NCBI GenBank assembly: GCA_964576535.1
Contig: CAZNWB010000022.1
Coordinates: 1 to 40,750 of the forward strand
Direction: 5' to 3'
DNA from: 2-02-FULL-66-22 sp964576535
Lineage (GTDB): Bacteria; Methylomirabilota; Methylomirabilia; Methylomirabilales; 2-02-FULL-66-22
DNA: 40,750 bases
The position numbers and the translations under genes are program-made. Under the pieces are notes generated by a model. That model saw only the letters and a program-made list of their open reading frames with translations. It had not been told where the DNA came from and searched no databases. This document shows, piece after piece, positions 20,229 through 28,125 of this stretch. Within the stretch, counting starts at the first letter, position 1; each line of letters opens with the position of its first letter.

Positions 20229-21068
20229 TCAGCGGGAACGCAGGGCCTCGGCCACCCGCACAACCTCGCGGGAGGGCCCCACGTCATGCGTCCGGATCAT
20301 GTGGGCGCCGTTCACGACGGCGACGGCCGTGGCTGCCAGGGACCCCGCGAGCCGCTCGGCCGGATCTGCCTGGCCCAGGAGCTGACCGATGAACGACTTC
20401 CGGGAAACGCCGACCAGCAGGGGGCGATCGAGGGTCTTCAGCTCTCCAAGCCGTCGCAAGACCTCGCAGTCCCAGTCGTACCAGGGAAGCGCCGCCTTGC
20501 GGAAGAACCCGATCCCGGGATCCACGACGACGCGATGCTCCGGGACTCCCACCCTCCAGACAATCTGCAGACTTTCCTCCAGGAAACCTCGCACCGTTTC
20601 GATCGGATCCCGCGCTTCCGGTGCGGTCTCCGACGCCATGAGGATCACGCCGCGCGCCCGCTTGGCCACGATCTCGCCCATGCCGGGATCGCGGCGGAGG
20701 CCGCTCACGTCGTTGATCACGTCGGCCCCGGCGTCCAACGCGGCCAGCGCCACCCGGCTTCGCGTGGTATCGACCGAGAGGGGGAGGGAGGCCACCCCGC
20801 GGATGATGCCGATCGCCCAGGTCACCCGCTGGATCTCCTCCGCCTCGGGGATCTCGGTCGGGAGATAGGGGGCCGTGGACATGGCCCCGATGTCCAAGAG
20901 GTCCGCCCCCTCGGCCGCCATCCGCTCTGCCTGTTGCTTGACCGAGTCTTCTGTGGCGGCCACCGAGCCCTGGTAGAAGGACTCCGGGCTGACGTTGATC
21001 GCACCCACGAGGCGGACGGGAAACCCGTCACCGACCTCGACCCCTGCGAGATTCGCATAGGCGGTCAC
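20229..21068 (-). CDS. folP: Dihydropteroate synthase, divergent type
   Basis: A 279-residue TIM-barrel enzyme that condenses 4-aminobenzoate with a hydroxymethyl-pterin pyrophosphate in folate (or methanopterin-like) synthesis. Motifs are VGAINVSPESFYQGS (usual G-I-L-N-V-T-P-D-S-F), LPLSVDTTRS, VINDVSG, VVVDPGIGF, VGVSRKSFIG and the C-terminal IRTHDV. It departs from the standard family at DIGAMSTAPY, where most enzymes have D-I-G-G-E-S-T-R-P-G. GTG (21066-21068) with AGGGAGA upstream is the start. Confidence 0.87.
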   Translation of the reverse strand: MTAYANLAGVEVGDGFPVRLVGAINVSPESFYQGSVAATEDSVKQQAERMAAEGADLLDIGAMSTAPYLPTEIPEAEEIQRVTWAIGIIRGVASLPLSVDTTRSRVALAALDAGADVINDVSGLRRDPGMGEIVAKRARGVILMASETAPEARDPIETVRGFLEESLQIVWRVGVPEHRVVVDPGIGFFRKAALPWYDWDCEVLRRLGELKTLDRPLLVGVSRKSFIGQLLGQADPAERLAGSLAATAVAVVNGAHMIRTHDVGPSREVVRVAEALRSR

Positions 21069-21141
21069 GCCGTATTCTCCCTCTGCGACTACCCGTCCCG
21101 CCCGTTCAGTTCTTCCGGCCCGTTCGCCGCCTGAAAGACGA

Positions 21142-21172
21142 ACGGCGTCAGGAGGATCGGCCCTGACGCCGT
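21142..21172 (-). terminator. Hairpin terminator after the slipin gene
   Basis: An 11-bp perfect stem (ACGGCGTCAGG at 21142-21152 and its complement at 21162-21172) with a nine-base loop lies 34 bases beyond the slipin stop codon. On the minus strand it is followed by a modest T-rich run (TCGTCTTTC). It probably ends the NfeD-slipin transcript. Confidence 0.55.
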
Positions 21173-21205
21173 CACAGCCGAGAAGGCTCCCCCCCCGCCC
21201 GCCCG

Positions 21206-22000
21206 TCAGGCCGGCTTCTTGTCCGGAACGATGAGTCGCAGCATGTCAATCGGGAGCGGGAAGATGATCGTGGAGTTCTTCTCCGCGCCGATCTCGGTCA
21301 GGGTTTGCAGGTAGCGGAGCTGGATGGTGATGGGCTCTGAGGCGATGATCCGCGCCGCCTGGGCCAGCTTATCAGCAGCCTGCAGCTCGCCTTCGGCGTG
21401 GATGATCTTGGCGCGCTTCTCCCGCTCCGCCTCCGCCTGCTTCGCCATGGCGCGCTGCATCTCCTGGGGCAGGTCGATGAACTTCACCTCCACGGCGCTG
21501 ACCTTGATCCCCCAGGGCTCGGTGTGCTCGTCGATGATGCGCTGGAGTTTCTGATTGATCCGGTCCCGTTCCGACAGCAACTCGTCCAGCTCCGATTGGC
21601 CCAGGACGCTGCGCAGGGTGGTCTGGGCCATCTGAGAGGTGGCGAACAGGTAATCCTCCACCGCCACCACGGCCCGCTCCGGATCCATGACCCGGAAGTA
21701 GATGACGGCGTTCACCTTGAGCGAGACGTTGTCCTTGGTGATGGTGTCCTGGGAGGGCACGTCCATGGCCACGGTGCGCAGGCTGACCTTGACCATCTTG
21801 TCGATGATGGGGATCAGCAGGATCAGCCCCGGCCCGTTCCCGTTCCCCCCGGGATTGAGGAGGGCCTTCGCCAGCCTCCCCAGGCGGAAGATAACCGCCC
21901 GCTCGTACTCCCGCAAGACCTTCACCGCACTGGAGAGGATGTAGAGGAAGACAACGATGATGAACAGCGTCGTGAGGCCCGCAAATGGCAACAGGTTCAT
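21206..22000 (-). CDS. Slipin / stomatin-like SPFH (band 7) protein
   Basis: A 264-residue membrane-anchored SPFH protein. It has an N-terminal membrane segment (TTLFIIVVFLYILSSAV), the band-7 domain start EYERAVIFRLGR, then LRTVAMDVPSQDTITKDNV, and a helical C-terminal region rich in Ala/Glu (MAKQAEAEREKRAKIIHAEG). Slipins form oligomeric scaffolds at the membrane and are typically paired with an NfeD protease, as here. The ATG overlaps the nfeD stop (ATGA at 21997-22000), giving tight translational coupling. Confidence 0.93.
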   Translation of the reverse strand: MNLLPFAGLTTLFIIVVFLYILSSAVKVLREYERAVIFRLGRLAKALLNPGGNGNGPGLILLIPIIDKMVKVSLRTVAMDVPSQDTITKDNVSLKVNAVIYFRVMDPERAVVAVEDYLFATSQMAQTTLRSVLGQSELDELLSERDRINQKLQRIIDEHTEPWGIKVSAVEVKFIDLPQEMQRAMAKQAEAEREKRAKIIHAEGELQAADKLAQAARIIASEPITIQLRYLQTLTEIGAEKNSTIIFPLPIDMLRLIVPDKKPA

Positions 22001-23355
22001 CCCGACCTCCCTGTCGCGACGTGCGGGGATGCCGCCGTCGCGCGCTGGACGGGGACGACCTTCAACGTGAGGCCGTCGATCCCCGTGACCCGCACCGATT
22101 CCCCGGATTCCACCTCCCCCGCGCCCTCGGCCGTCCAGAGTTCCCCGCGGAGGAAGACCTGTCCGCGTGGCGCCAGGCGCATCCGCACCACCCCGACCTC
22201 CCCGATCAGCCCCTCAATCCCGGTGACGGTCCGGGCCCGCAGGGCCTTCACCCCGGCACCCACCACGAAGAGGAAGAAGAGCGCCGTGGCGCCCGCGCTC
22301 CCCAGGATGGCCCACAGGGAGATGCGCATGTAGGGGGCCGGGGCATCAATGAGCATCATGGAGCCCAGCACCATGGACGTGAGGCCCCCCAGGGTCAACA
22401 CCCCGTGAGAGACCACCTTGATCTCCGCGATGAACATCACGATGCCCAGCAGGATGAGCAGGACCCCGGCATAGTTGATGGGCAACTGGGAGAAGGCATA
22501 CAGGGCCAGGATCAGGGCGATCCCACCCAGGACCCCGGGCAGGATGGCCCCGGGCGTGCTGAACTCGAAGTACAGGCCGGCCAGCCCCACCATCAGGAGC
22601 AGGTAGGCGATCGTCGGGTCGGTGATGATCTTCAGGATCTTCTCCCGAAGATTCAACTCGCCACGCTGGACGACGGCGTTCTTGGTCTCGATCTTGACCT
22701 TGCCTGCCGCCGTGGTGACCACCCGGCCGTCAATCGCCAGGAGGAGGTCGTCCAGCTTCGGGCTGATGACGTCTATGAGCTTGGCCTTCAGCGCCTCGGT
22801 CTCGGTCTTCGCCGTGGCCTTCCGCACCCACTCCTCCGCCAGGTCAATCGGGCGCCCCCGCTTCTCCGCGATGGTGCGCATGTAGGCCGCGGCGTCGTTG
22901 GTGACCTTTTTCTCCATGGTCTTGTCCATTTGGCCACCCATGGCGACGGGTGCCGCGGCGCCGATGTTCGTCCCGGGGGCCATGGCGGCGATGTGGGCCG
23001 CCACCGTGATGAAGGCCCCGGCCGAGGCTGCCCGCGCCCCGCTGGGGGCCACGTACACCACGATGGGCCGCTCGGCCGCCAGCATCTCCTTGATGATGAC
23101 CCGCATGGAGGTGTCCAGGCCGCCCGGCGTATCCAGCTCGATGACCAACGCGGCCATCTTGTCCTTCTCGACCTCCTTGATGGCGGTGACGATATAATCG
23201 GCGGAGCTGGGGGAGATCACGCTCTCCACCCGGATGACCTTGACCTGGCCCGCGGAGGCTGGCAGGGGTGGAGTGAGCAGACAAATCCCGAGCGCCACCA
23301 AGAGGGCCCTGGCAACGAGGAACGCGGAAGATATGTCTGACCTTCGCATAGACAT
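21997..23355 (-). CDS. NfeD family membrane serine protease (long form)
   Basis: A 452-residue protein. It has a signal peptide (residues 1 to about 36), then a ClpP-like serine protease domain with DTPGGLDTSM and the catalytic Ser111 in SGARAASAGAFITVA, then four to five transmembrane helices (for example ITDPTIAYLLLMVGLAGLYF), and a C-terminal OB-fold domain (VGVVRMRLAPRGQVFLRGELW). NfeD proteases cleave slipin/stomatin partners, and the neighbour is one. The ATG at 23353-23355 precedes the signal peptide; an ATG two codons later is an alternative. Confidence 0.92.
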   Translation of the reverse strand: MSMRRSDISSAFLVARALLVALGICLLTPPLPASAGQVKVIRVESVISPSSADYIVTAIKEVEKDKMAALVIELDTPGGLDTSMRVIIKEMLAAERPIVVYVAPSGARAASAGAFITVAAHIAAMAPGTNIGAAAPVAMGGQMDKTMEKKVTNDAAAYMRTIAEKRGRPIDLAEEWVRKATAKTETEALKAKLIDVISPKLDDLLLAIDGRVVTTAAGKVKIETKNAVVQRGELNLREKILKIITDPTIAYLLLMVGLAGLYFEFSTPGAILPGVLGGIALILALYAFSQLPINYAGVLLILLGIVMFIAEIKVVSHGVLTLGGLTSMVLGSMMLIDAPAPYMRISLWAILGSAGATALFFLFVVGAGVKALRARTVTGIEGLIGEVGVVRMRLAPRGQVFLRGELWTAEGAGEVESGESVRVTGIDGLTLKVVPVQRATAASPHVATGRSG

Positions 23356-23389
23356 TCGGAAAGCCTGTGACCGACGCAACCGGGCCGCA

Positions 23390-24277
23390 TTATACCATAC
23401 CCAGATGCCGCAGGATAGCGGGGGCAATGCGGCTGATATCCGCGATGCCGGCCGCCGCTTCCACCGCACCCGCGCCCCAGAGGAGGGTGGGGACCCGGTT
23501 CCGGGTGTGTCGCTTCGTGGAGAGGTCCTCCAGGTTCCCATGATCGCTGGTCAGGACAACCAGGTTCGTGGAAAGATCTATGCTGGAGAGCACCGCATCC
23601 AGGCAGGCCTCCAAGTCCTCCAGAATTTCCACCCCGCCCGCCATGTCCTGGGCATGGCCGGCCCGGTCCGTCAGGAAGTGTTCATACATGGTAAAGGTGT
23701 GGGCCTGGGCCAGGCGGGTAAGATTGGCTCCCGCCTCCCGGGGGGTGATGGGCGGCAGGAAATGTCCCCGCTCGGGCAGAAGCCGGTTGGTGAAATCGTG
23801 GAAGAGGGCGTCCCCCCGGGCCAGATCGGCAAGGGTTCGGAATCGGAGTCCCGCCTGCAATGTGGCCACCGTGCTGACCGAGAGAAACCGCGGAAGTTTT
23901 GTCAGGAACTCCGGAGTGTAGGCGTTGGCGAAGGTGGCCTCCCCGCCGGCCGCCTTCACGCGGCTGAAGAGGGACCGCCCATCTAGCAGGGCCGCCAGGG
24001 ACTTCGTGCAGGGACCGTTGATGTGCCGGCCGACTGCCGCGGGAGCGTTGAGGCCCGTCAGGATGGTGGTCTGGCCTGTGGCGCTCTGGGGGAGGCCCGG
24101 GACATCCAGGCACGCATCCGTCGCGATGAAGCGCGCCGCCGGGTCCGGCGCCAGGGCTGGCGCCGGCTGATCCCGGAAGAGTTGGAGCCGTTTGAGGCGC
24201 GCACGGGCCACCGGGTTCTTTCGCGGGTCCTCTTCTCCCAGACCCAACCCGTCGATGAAGAACAGAAGAACGCCCAT
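23390..24277 (-). CDS. Alkaline-phosphatase-superfamily metalloenzyme (phosphoglycerate-mutase-like)
   Basis: A 295-residue metal-dependent enzyme of the alkaline phosphatase superfamily. The N-terminal metal motif is LFFIDGLGLG; the nucleophile region is QSATGQTTILTG with likely Ser or Thr; then GRHINGPC; and the C-terminal metal-binding motifs are SDHGNLED and KRHTRNRVP. This layout resembles cofactor-independent phosphoglycerate mutases and related phosphopentomutase-like enzymes, but the protein is shorter, so the activity is not assigned. GAGAGG precedes the ATG. It lies 34 bases upstream of the NfeD gene on the same strand and may be in its operon. Confidence 0.82.
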   Translation of the reverse strand: MGVLLFFIDGLGLGEEDPRKNPVARARLKRLQLFRDQPAPALAPDPAARFIATDACLDVPGLPQSATGQTTILTGLNAPAAVGRHINGPCTKSLAALLDGRSLFSRVKAAGGEATFANAYTPEFLTKLPRFLSVSTVATLQAGLRFRTLADLARGDALFHDFTNRLLPERGHFLPPITPREAGANLTRLAQAHTFTMYEHFLTDRAGHAQDMAGGVEILEDLEACLDAVLSSIDLSTNLVVLTSDHGNLEDLSTKRHTRNRVPTLLWGAGAVEAAAGIADISRIAPAILRHLGMV

Positions 24278-24296
24278 GTCTACCTCTCACTCAAGG

Positions 24297-24401
24297 CGTT
24301 CGGCAGTTCGATGGTTCGATAGTTCGGTGGTTCTCTCCAGCAGCGAAGAGCCGAACGGCTGTCACCTCCGGTGAAGGCCCGAACAGCCGAACCGCCGAAC
24401 G
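24297..24401. repeat. GTTCGG-type oligomer repeat with inverted arms
   Basis: The left arm (24297-24334) repeats GTTCG-G/A-NN-GTTCG units. The right arm (24378-24401) reads CCGAACAGCCGAACCGCCGA and onward, the complementary sense. The two arms could pair into a long imperfect hairpin between dinG (ending 24410) and the phosphatase-superfamily gene (starting 24277). Confidence 0.75.
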
Positions 24402-24409
24402 TTTCAAGA

Positions 24410-26422
24410 TTACCGAGCCGCGAAAAACCGGCGAAGAGCCTCACGCGCGTTGGTCACCGGGCAGGGCGGCAGACTCTCCAGAAAAGCCCGGCCGTATCCC
24501 CGGGAGAGCAGGCGGCCGTCCAGAATGCACAATGCCCCCCGGTCCTGCCCGCTGCGGATCAATCGGCCCAGGCCCTGCCGGAGGGTGATGATCGCCGACG
24601 GGAGTTGATAGTCTCGGAACGGGTCGCCGCCCTGCCGCTGGATGTGCTCGAGGCGGGCCTCCAGGATCGGATCTCCCGGAAACCCGAAGGGCAACTTGTG
24701 GATGATCACACAGCTCAGCGCTTCCCCGACGACATCCACGCCCTGCCAGAAGCTCCGCGTGGCCAAGAGGACCGAGGCCACCTCCTCCCGGAATCGATCC
24801 AGCAACTGTGTCCGGGGCGCCTGACCCTGCACCATCAGGGGGAAGGGGAGCTGGCCGTCCAGGAGGCGGGAGGTCGTCTCCATCGCCTCCAGGCTGGTGA
24901 ACAGGACCAGCGCCCGCCCCTGCGTGATCGTGAGGATGGCGCGGATCTCCTCCGCCGCAGCCTCGACGAAGCCCGGACTGCGGGGGTCGGGCAGGTGGCG
25001 CGGAATATACAGGATGGCCTGGCGCTCGTAGTCAAAGGGGGAATCCACGTGGAACTCCCGCGCCTGCTGGATGCCGAGGCGGGTCCGGAGAAAGTCGAAG
25101 CGGCCCGCCGCCGACAGGGTGGCCGACGTCAGGATCACGGCGCGCGCCGATTCCAGGATGGTTCGCCGGAAATCCGTCGAGACGTCCAGAGGCGAGACGC
25201 GGAGGAGGAGGGCCCGACCCCGCCGCTCGGACCAGCGGACCACGGGCGGCCCGCCGGAAGAGTTCTCCTCCGAGCCCTCCCCGTCGAGAAACCCCCGCAG
25301 GATCCGGGCCTGCTCCCGCGCCCGCCGCGCGCAGGCCAGCAGGCCTTCGGGCTTTCCGGCAAGCCCCTGGATGAGGTCGTGCAGCAGGATCAGGCCCTGA
25401 GTGAGGTCGAGTCCGGCCGTGCGGTGAGTCCCGTCCAGGTCCTCCGGGCGAATCCGGTGCGTCCCCTCGGGCAATTCCAGGCCTCCAAAGAAACGCGCCG
25501 ATGCCTCTGCCAGACGGCTGAGGTGCCCGGGGATGGCCCGATCGTCAGCGGGAGCACCCGTCCACTCGCGGTGGGCGTCCCGGATCAGGCGCTCGACCCG
25601 GAGATTGCTGGTCTCCACCCCGAAGAAATCGGTGGCCACGTCCTCCAAAAGGTGCGCCTCGTCCAGGACTAGCACGTCACAAGTCGGAATCACCCGGAAC
25701 TGCGTGCTGTCCCGCAGGACGGCGTCGGCCAGGAGCAGGTGGTGATTCACGATGACGAGGTCGGCGGCGGCTGCCTCTTGCCGCATCCGCGTGAGGAAGC
25801 ATTGGTCGTAGTCCTCGCAGGACGTGCCGAGGCAGGTCTCAGACCAGGCAGCGATGCCCTCCCAGAGGGGATCGGGGTCGGGGAGAAACGCCAGTTCGGC
25901 CCGATCGCCCCGTTCCGAGGTGGCGGACCAGGCCTGGATCTTGAGCAGGGTCGTGCGCTGGGACCGCGTATGCGTCTCCGCCAGCGCCCGGCGCAGGTTC
26001 CGCCGGCACAGGTAGTTCGCCCGGCCCTTCATGAGGCTTACGGGAAGGCGTCGGGGCAGCACCGAGGCGAGGAGCGGGATGTCCTTGAAGAAGAGCTGGT
26101 CCTGAAGGGTCTTGGTCCCCGTGGCCACCACCGTCTTCCGCCCGCTCAGCAGGGCCGGGGTGAGATAGGCCAGCGTCTTGCCGGTTCCGGTCCCGGCCTC
26201 GGCCAGGAGGATCTCTCCGTTCGCGATGGCTTGCTCGACCGCCAGGGCCATCCGGAGCTGGGCCGGCCGCTCCTCGAACTCCGGCAGGACCTGTCGAAGC
26301 GACCCCCGTGATCCCAAGATGGCCGCAAGGGCTGTGTCGTCCTCGGCATCCAGCCGGTGGGAACTTTTTCTGAGGGCGTTCGGCGGTTCGACTGTTCGGC
26401 GGTTCGGTGGTTCAGGACCCAT
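24410..26422 (-). CDS. dinG: DinG/Rad3-type ATP-dependent DNA helicase
   Basis: A 670-residue superfamily 2 XPD/DinG helicase. Walker A is EAGTGTGKT (75-83) and DEAH box II is at 254-257. Four Cys (139, 197, 202, 208) fit an XPD-like iron-sulfur cluster domain. Helicase C-terminal motifs include RSFWQGVDVVG and LRQGLGRLIRS. DinG proteins unwind R-loops and damaged DNA. The first 20 residues (EPPNRRTVEPPN) are translated from a GTTCGG-type repeat, so they may not belong to the ancestral protein. The ATG at 26420-26422 has GAGG eight bases upstream; no good in-frame internal start is seen before residue 50. Confidence 0.9.
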   Translation of the reverse strand: MGPEPPNRRTVEPPNALRKSSHRLDAEDDTALAAILGSRGSLRQVLPEFEERPAQLRMALAVEQAIANGEILLAEAGTGTGKTLAYLTPALLSGRKTVVATGTKTLQDQLFFKDIPLLASVLPRRLPVSLMKGRANYLCRRNLRRALAETHTRSQRTTLLKIQAWSATSERGDRAELAFLPDPDPLWEGIAAWSETCLGTSCEDYDQCFLTRMRQEAAAADLVIVNHHLLLADAVLRDSTQFRVIPTCDVLVLDEAHLLEDVATDFFGVETSNLRVERLIRDAHREWTGAPADDRAIPGHLSRLAEASARFFGGLELPEGTHRIRPEDLDGTHRTAGLDLTQGLILLHDLIQGLAGKPEGLLACARRAREQARILRGFLDGEGSEENSSGGPPVVRWSERRGRALLLRVSPLDVSTDFRRTILESARAVILTSATLSAAGRFDFLRTRLGIQQAREFHVDSPFDYERQAILYIPRHLPDPRSPGFVEAAAEEIRAILTITQGRALVLFTSLEAMETTSRLLDGQLPFPLMVQGQAPRTQLLDRFREEVASVLLATRSFWQGVDVVGEALSCVIIHKLPFGFPGDPILEARLEHIQRQGGDPFRDYQLPSAIITLRQGLGRLIRSGQDRGALCILDGRLLSRGYGRAFLESLPPCPVTNAREALRRFFAAR
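26377..26413. repeat. GTTCGG-type oligomer repeat at the dinG start
   Basis: Units GTTCGG spaced by GCG, ACT and TG follow each other from 26377 to 26413, matching the repeats near 11519 and 24297. Here the repeat falls inside the annotated 5' end of dinG and encodes residues about 4-16 in the minus-strand frame. Confidence 0.75.
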
Positions 26423-26528
26423 TCCGGACCTCGAATTCCTGAAATCGCCTGAGCGGACCCCCCCGAATTTTCTTGAGTGCCCCCGCGAGGACTAGGCTGG
26501 GATTCTCGGCGATTCTTGGCTCACCACA

Positions 26529-27323
26529 CTACAGGCCCTGCGCCTTGGCGTCCGCCCACAGGGCGTCCATCTCCTGCAGGCTGGCCTGTTTGAGGGAGCG
26601 GCCGCTCTTGGCGAGCGCCTCCTCGATGTAGCGGAAGCGCGCGATGAAGCGGGAGATGGTCTTGCGCAGCGCCTCCTCCGGATTCACCGCGATGAAGCGG
26701 CTGAGGTTGACCAGCGCGAAAAGAAGATCCCCCATCTCCGCCTCTATCCGGTCCGTGCCCTGGGCCTGCATGGCCGCCCGCAGCTCGGCCAGTTCCTCCT
26801 CCACCTTCCGGAGGACTGCCTGCGCCTCCGCCCAGTCAAAGCCGACGCGGGAGGCCTTCTCCTGAAGGCGGTGGGCCCGGAGCAGGGCCGGCAATTCGCG
26901 AGGGACCCCATCCAGGAGCGAGGCCTGGCCCTTCTCCCGGCGGCGCTCCGCCTGCTTGATCTGCTCCCAGTTGAACAGGACCTCCTGAGCCGTTTCGGCT
27001 TTGACGTCCCCGAACACGTGGGGGTGGCGTCGCCTGAGCTTGTCATTGATGGTCGCGAGGACGTCGGCGATGCTGAAGGCCCCAGCCTCCTCCGCCATCT
27101 GGGCATGGAAAACGACCTGGAGGATGAGATCGCCCAGCTCCTCACGGAGCTTTCCCGGAGCCTGCTCGTCAATGGCCTCCAGGACCTCGTAGGTCTCCTC
27201 GATGAGGTAGGGCTTGATGCTCTCGTGCGTCTGCTCCCGGTCCCAGGGGCACCCCCCCTCCCCTCGCAGCCGGGCCATGATCTCTACCAGTTCAGCGAAC
27301 AGCTCGCCGGATGTCTTGGACAC
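26529..27323 (-). CDS. mazG: Nucleoside triphosphate pyrophosphohydrolase MazG
   Basis: A 264-residue two-domain MazG, which hydrolyses NTPs or dNTPs to monophosphates. The first domain has CPWDREQTHESI, the metal-binding EETYEVLEAID and EELGDLILQVVFHAQMA. The second repeats the pattern with EEELAELRAAM and EMGDLLFALVNLSRF. The length equals the full E. coli type. GTG (27321-27323) is the start, with AGGAG upstream. Confidence 0.94.
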   Translation of the reverse strand: MSKTSGELFAELVEIMARLRGEGGCPWDREQTHESIKPYLIEETYEVLEAIDEQAPGKLREELGDLILQVVFHAQMAEEAGAFSIADVLATINDKLRRRHPHVFGDVKAETAQEVLFNWEQIKQAERRREKGQASLLDGVPRELPALLRAHRLQEKASRVGFDWAEAQAVLRKVEEELAELRAAMQAQGTDRIEAEMGDLLFALVNLSRFIAVNPEEALRKTISRFIARFRYIEEALAKSGRSLKQASLQEMDALWADAKAQGL

Positions 27324-27441
27324 GGACGTCGCTCTCCTGTAAAGGCCGTGTATCGGGTCGGCTATTGCTGCGTCGCAGAATTTCTCATCATCATACTCCG
27401 GCCCTCGGAGCCGATGTAACGCTGACCTCGGAAAGTAACCA

Positions 27442-28017
27442 CTAGCCTGTCATTGTCTGAATCTCCGCGTATCGGAAGCAGTCCACGGCGTGATCGTTGA
27501 CCATCCCCACCGCCTGCATGAAGGCATAACAACAGATGATCGGGCCGACGAAGCGGAACCCGCGGCGCAGCAGGTCCCGGCTCATCGCCTCGGATTCCGC
27601 CGTGCGTGCCGGGATTTCCCGCAGCGACCGCCACCGGTTGACCCGGGGACGACCGTCTACGAACTGCCAGAGATAGGCGTCCAGGCTGCCGAACTCCTCC
27701 TGGATGGCAAGGGCCGCCCGGGCGTTCGCGATCGCCGCCTGGATCTTGAGCCGGTTGCGGATGATGCCGGGGTTGCGAAGCAGCCGCTGCACGCGTCGCC
27801 CATCGTACCCGGCCACGGCACGGATGTCGAAATGATCAAAGACCTCCCGGTAGCCGTCCCGCTTCTTGAGGATCGTCTCCCAGCTCAGCCCGGCCTGGGC
27901 CCCTTCCAGGACTAGGAACTCGAAGAGGCCGCGCTCGTCATGGAGCGGCACGCCCCACTCCGTGTCGTGGTACGCGATGGAGGGTTCCGTCCTGGCCCAT
28001 GTGCACCGTCGCTGCAT
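27442..28017 (-). CDS. tag: DNA-3-methyladenine glycosylase I
   Basis: A 191-residue Tag enzyme that removes 3-methyladenine from alkylated DNA. Motifs are RCTWA with the first zinc Cys, AYHDTEWGVPLHD with zinc His, EGAQAGLSWETILKKR, NPGIIRNRLKI, and C-terminal HAVDCFR with the last two zinc ligands. The ATG at 28015-28017 has GGAG seven bases upstream. Length is normal for the family. It is followed by a 118-base gap to mazG and is probably in the same transcription direction group. Confidence 0.94.
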   Translation of the reverse strand: MQRRCTWARTEPSIAYHDTEWGVPLHDERGLFEFLVLEGAQAGLSWETILKKRDGYREVFDHFDIRAVAGYDGRRVQRLLRNPGIIRNRLKIQAAIANARAALAIQEEFGSLDAYLWQFVDGRPRVNRWRSLREIPARTAESEAMSRDLLRRGFRFVGPIICCYAFMQAVGMVNDHAVDCFRYAEIQTMTG

Positions 28018-28125
28018 CCTCTGGCTCCGCTCGCCGCAGCCCCTCACCCGAGGGTGCATTGTATCTCCCGGCCCCCCGCGACGCCACTCACAAACTCCTC
28101 TGGTACCCTGAGGGTCGCACCAGTT

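Noticed and set aside
24297..24401. tRNA T-arm-like GTTCGA strings and CRISPR-like periodicity in the GTTCGG repeats
   Set aside because: No cloverleaf can be formed and there are no regular unique spacers; they are short imperfect oligomer repeats with inverted arms.
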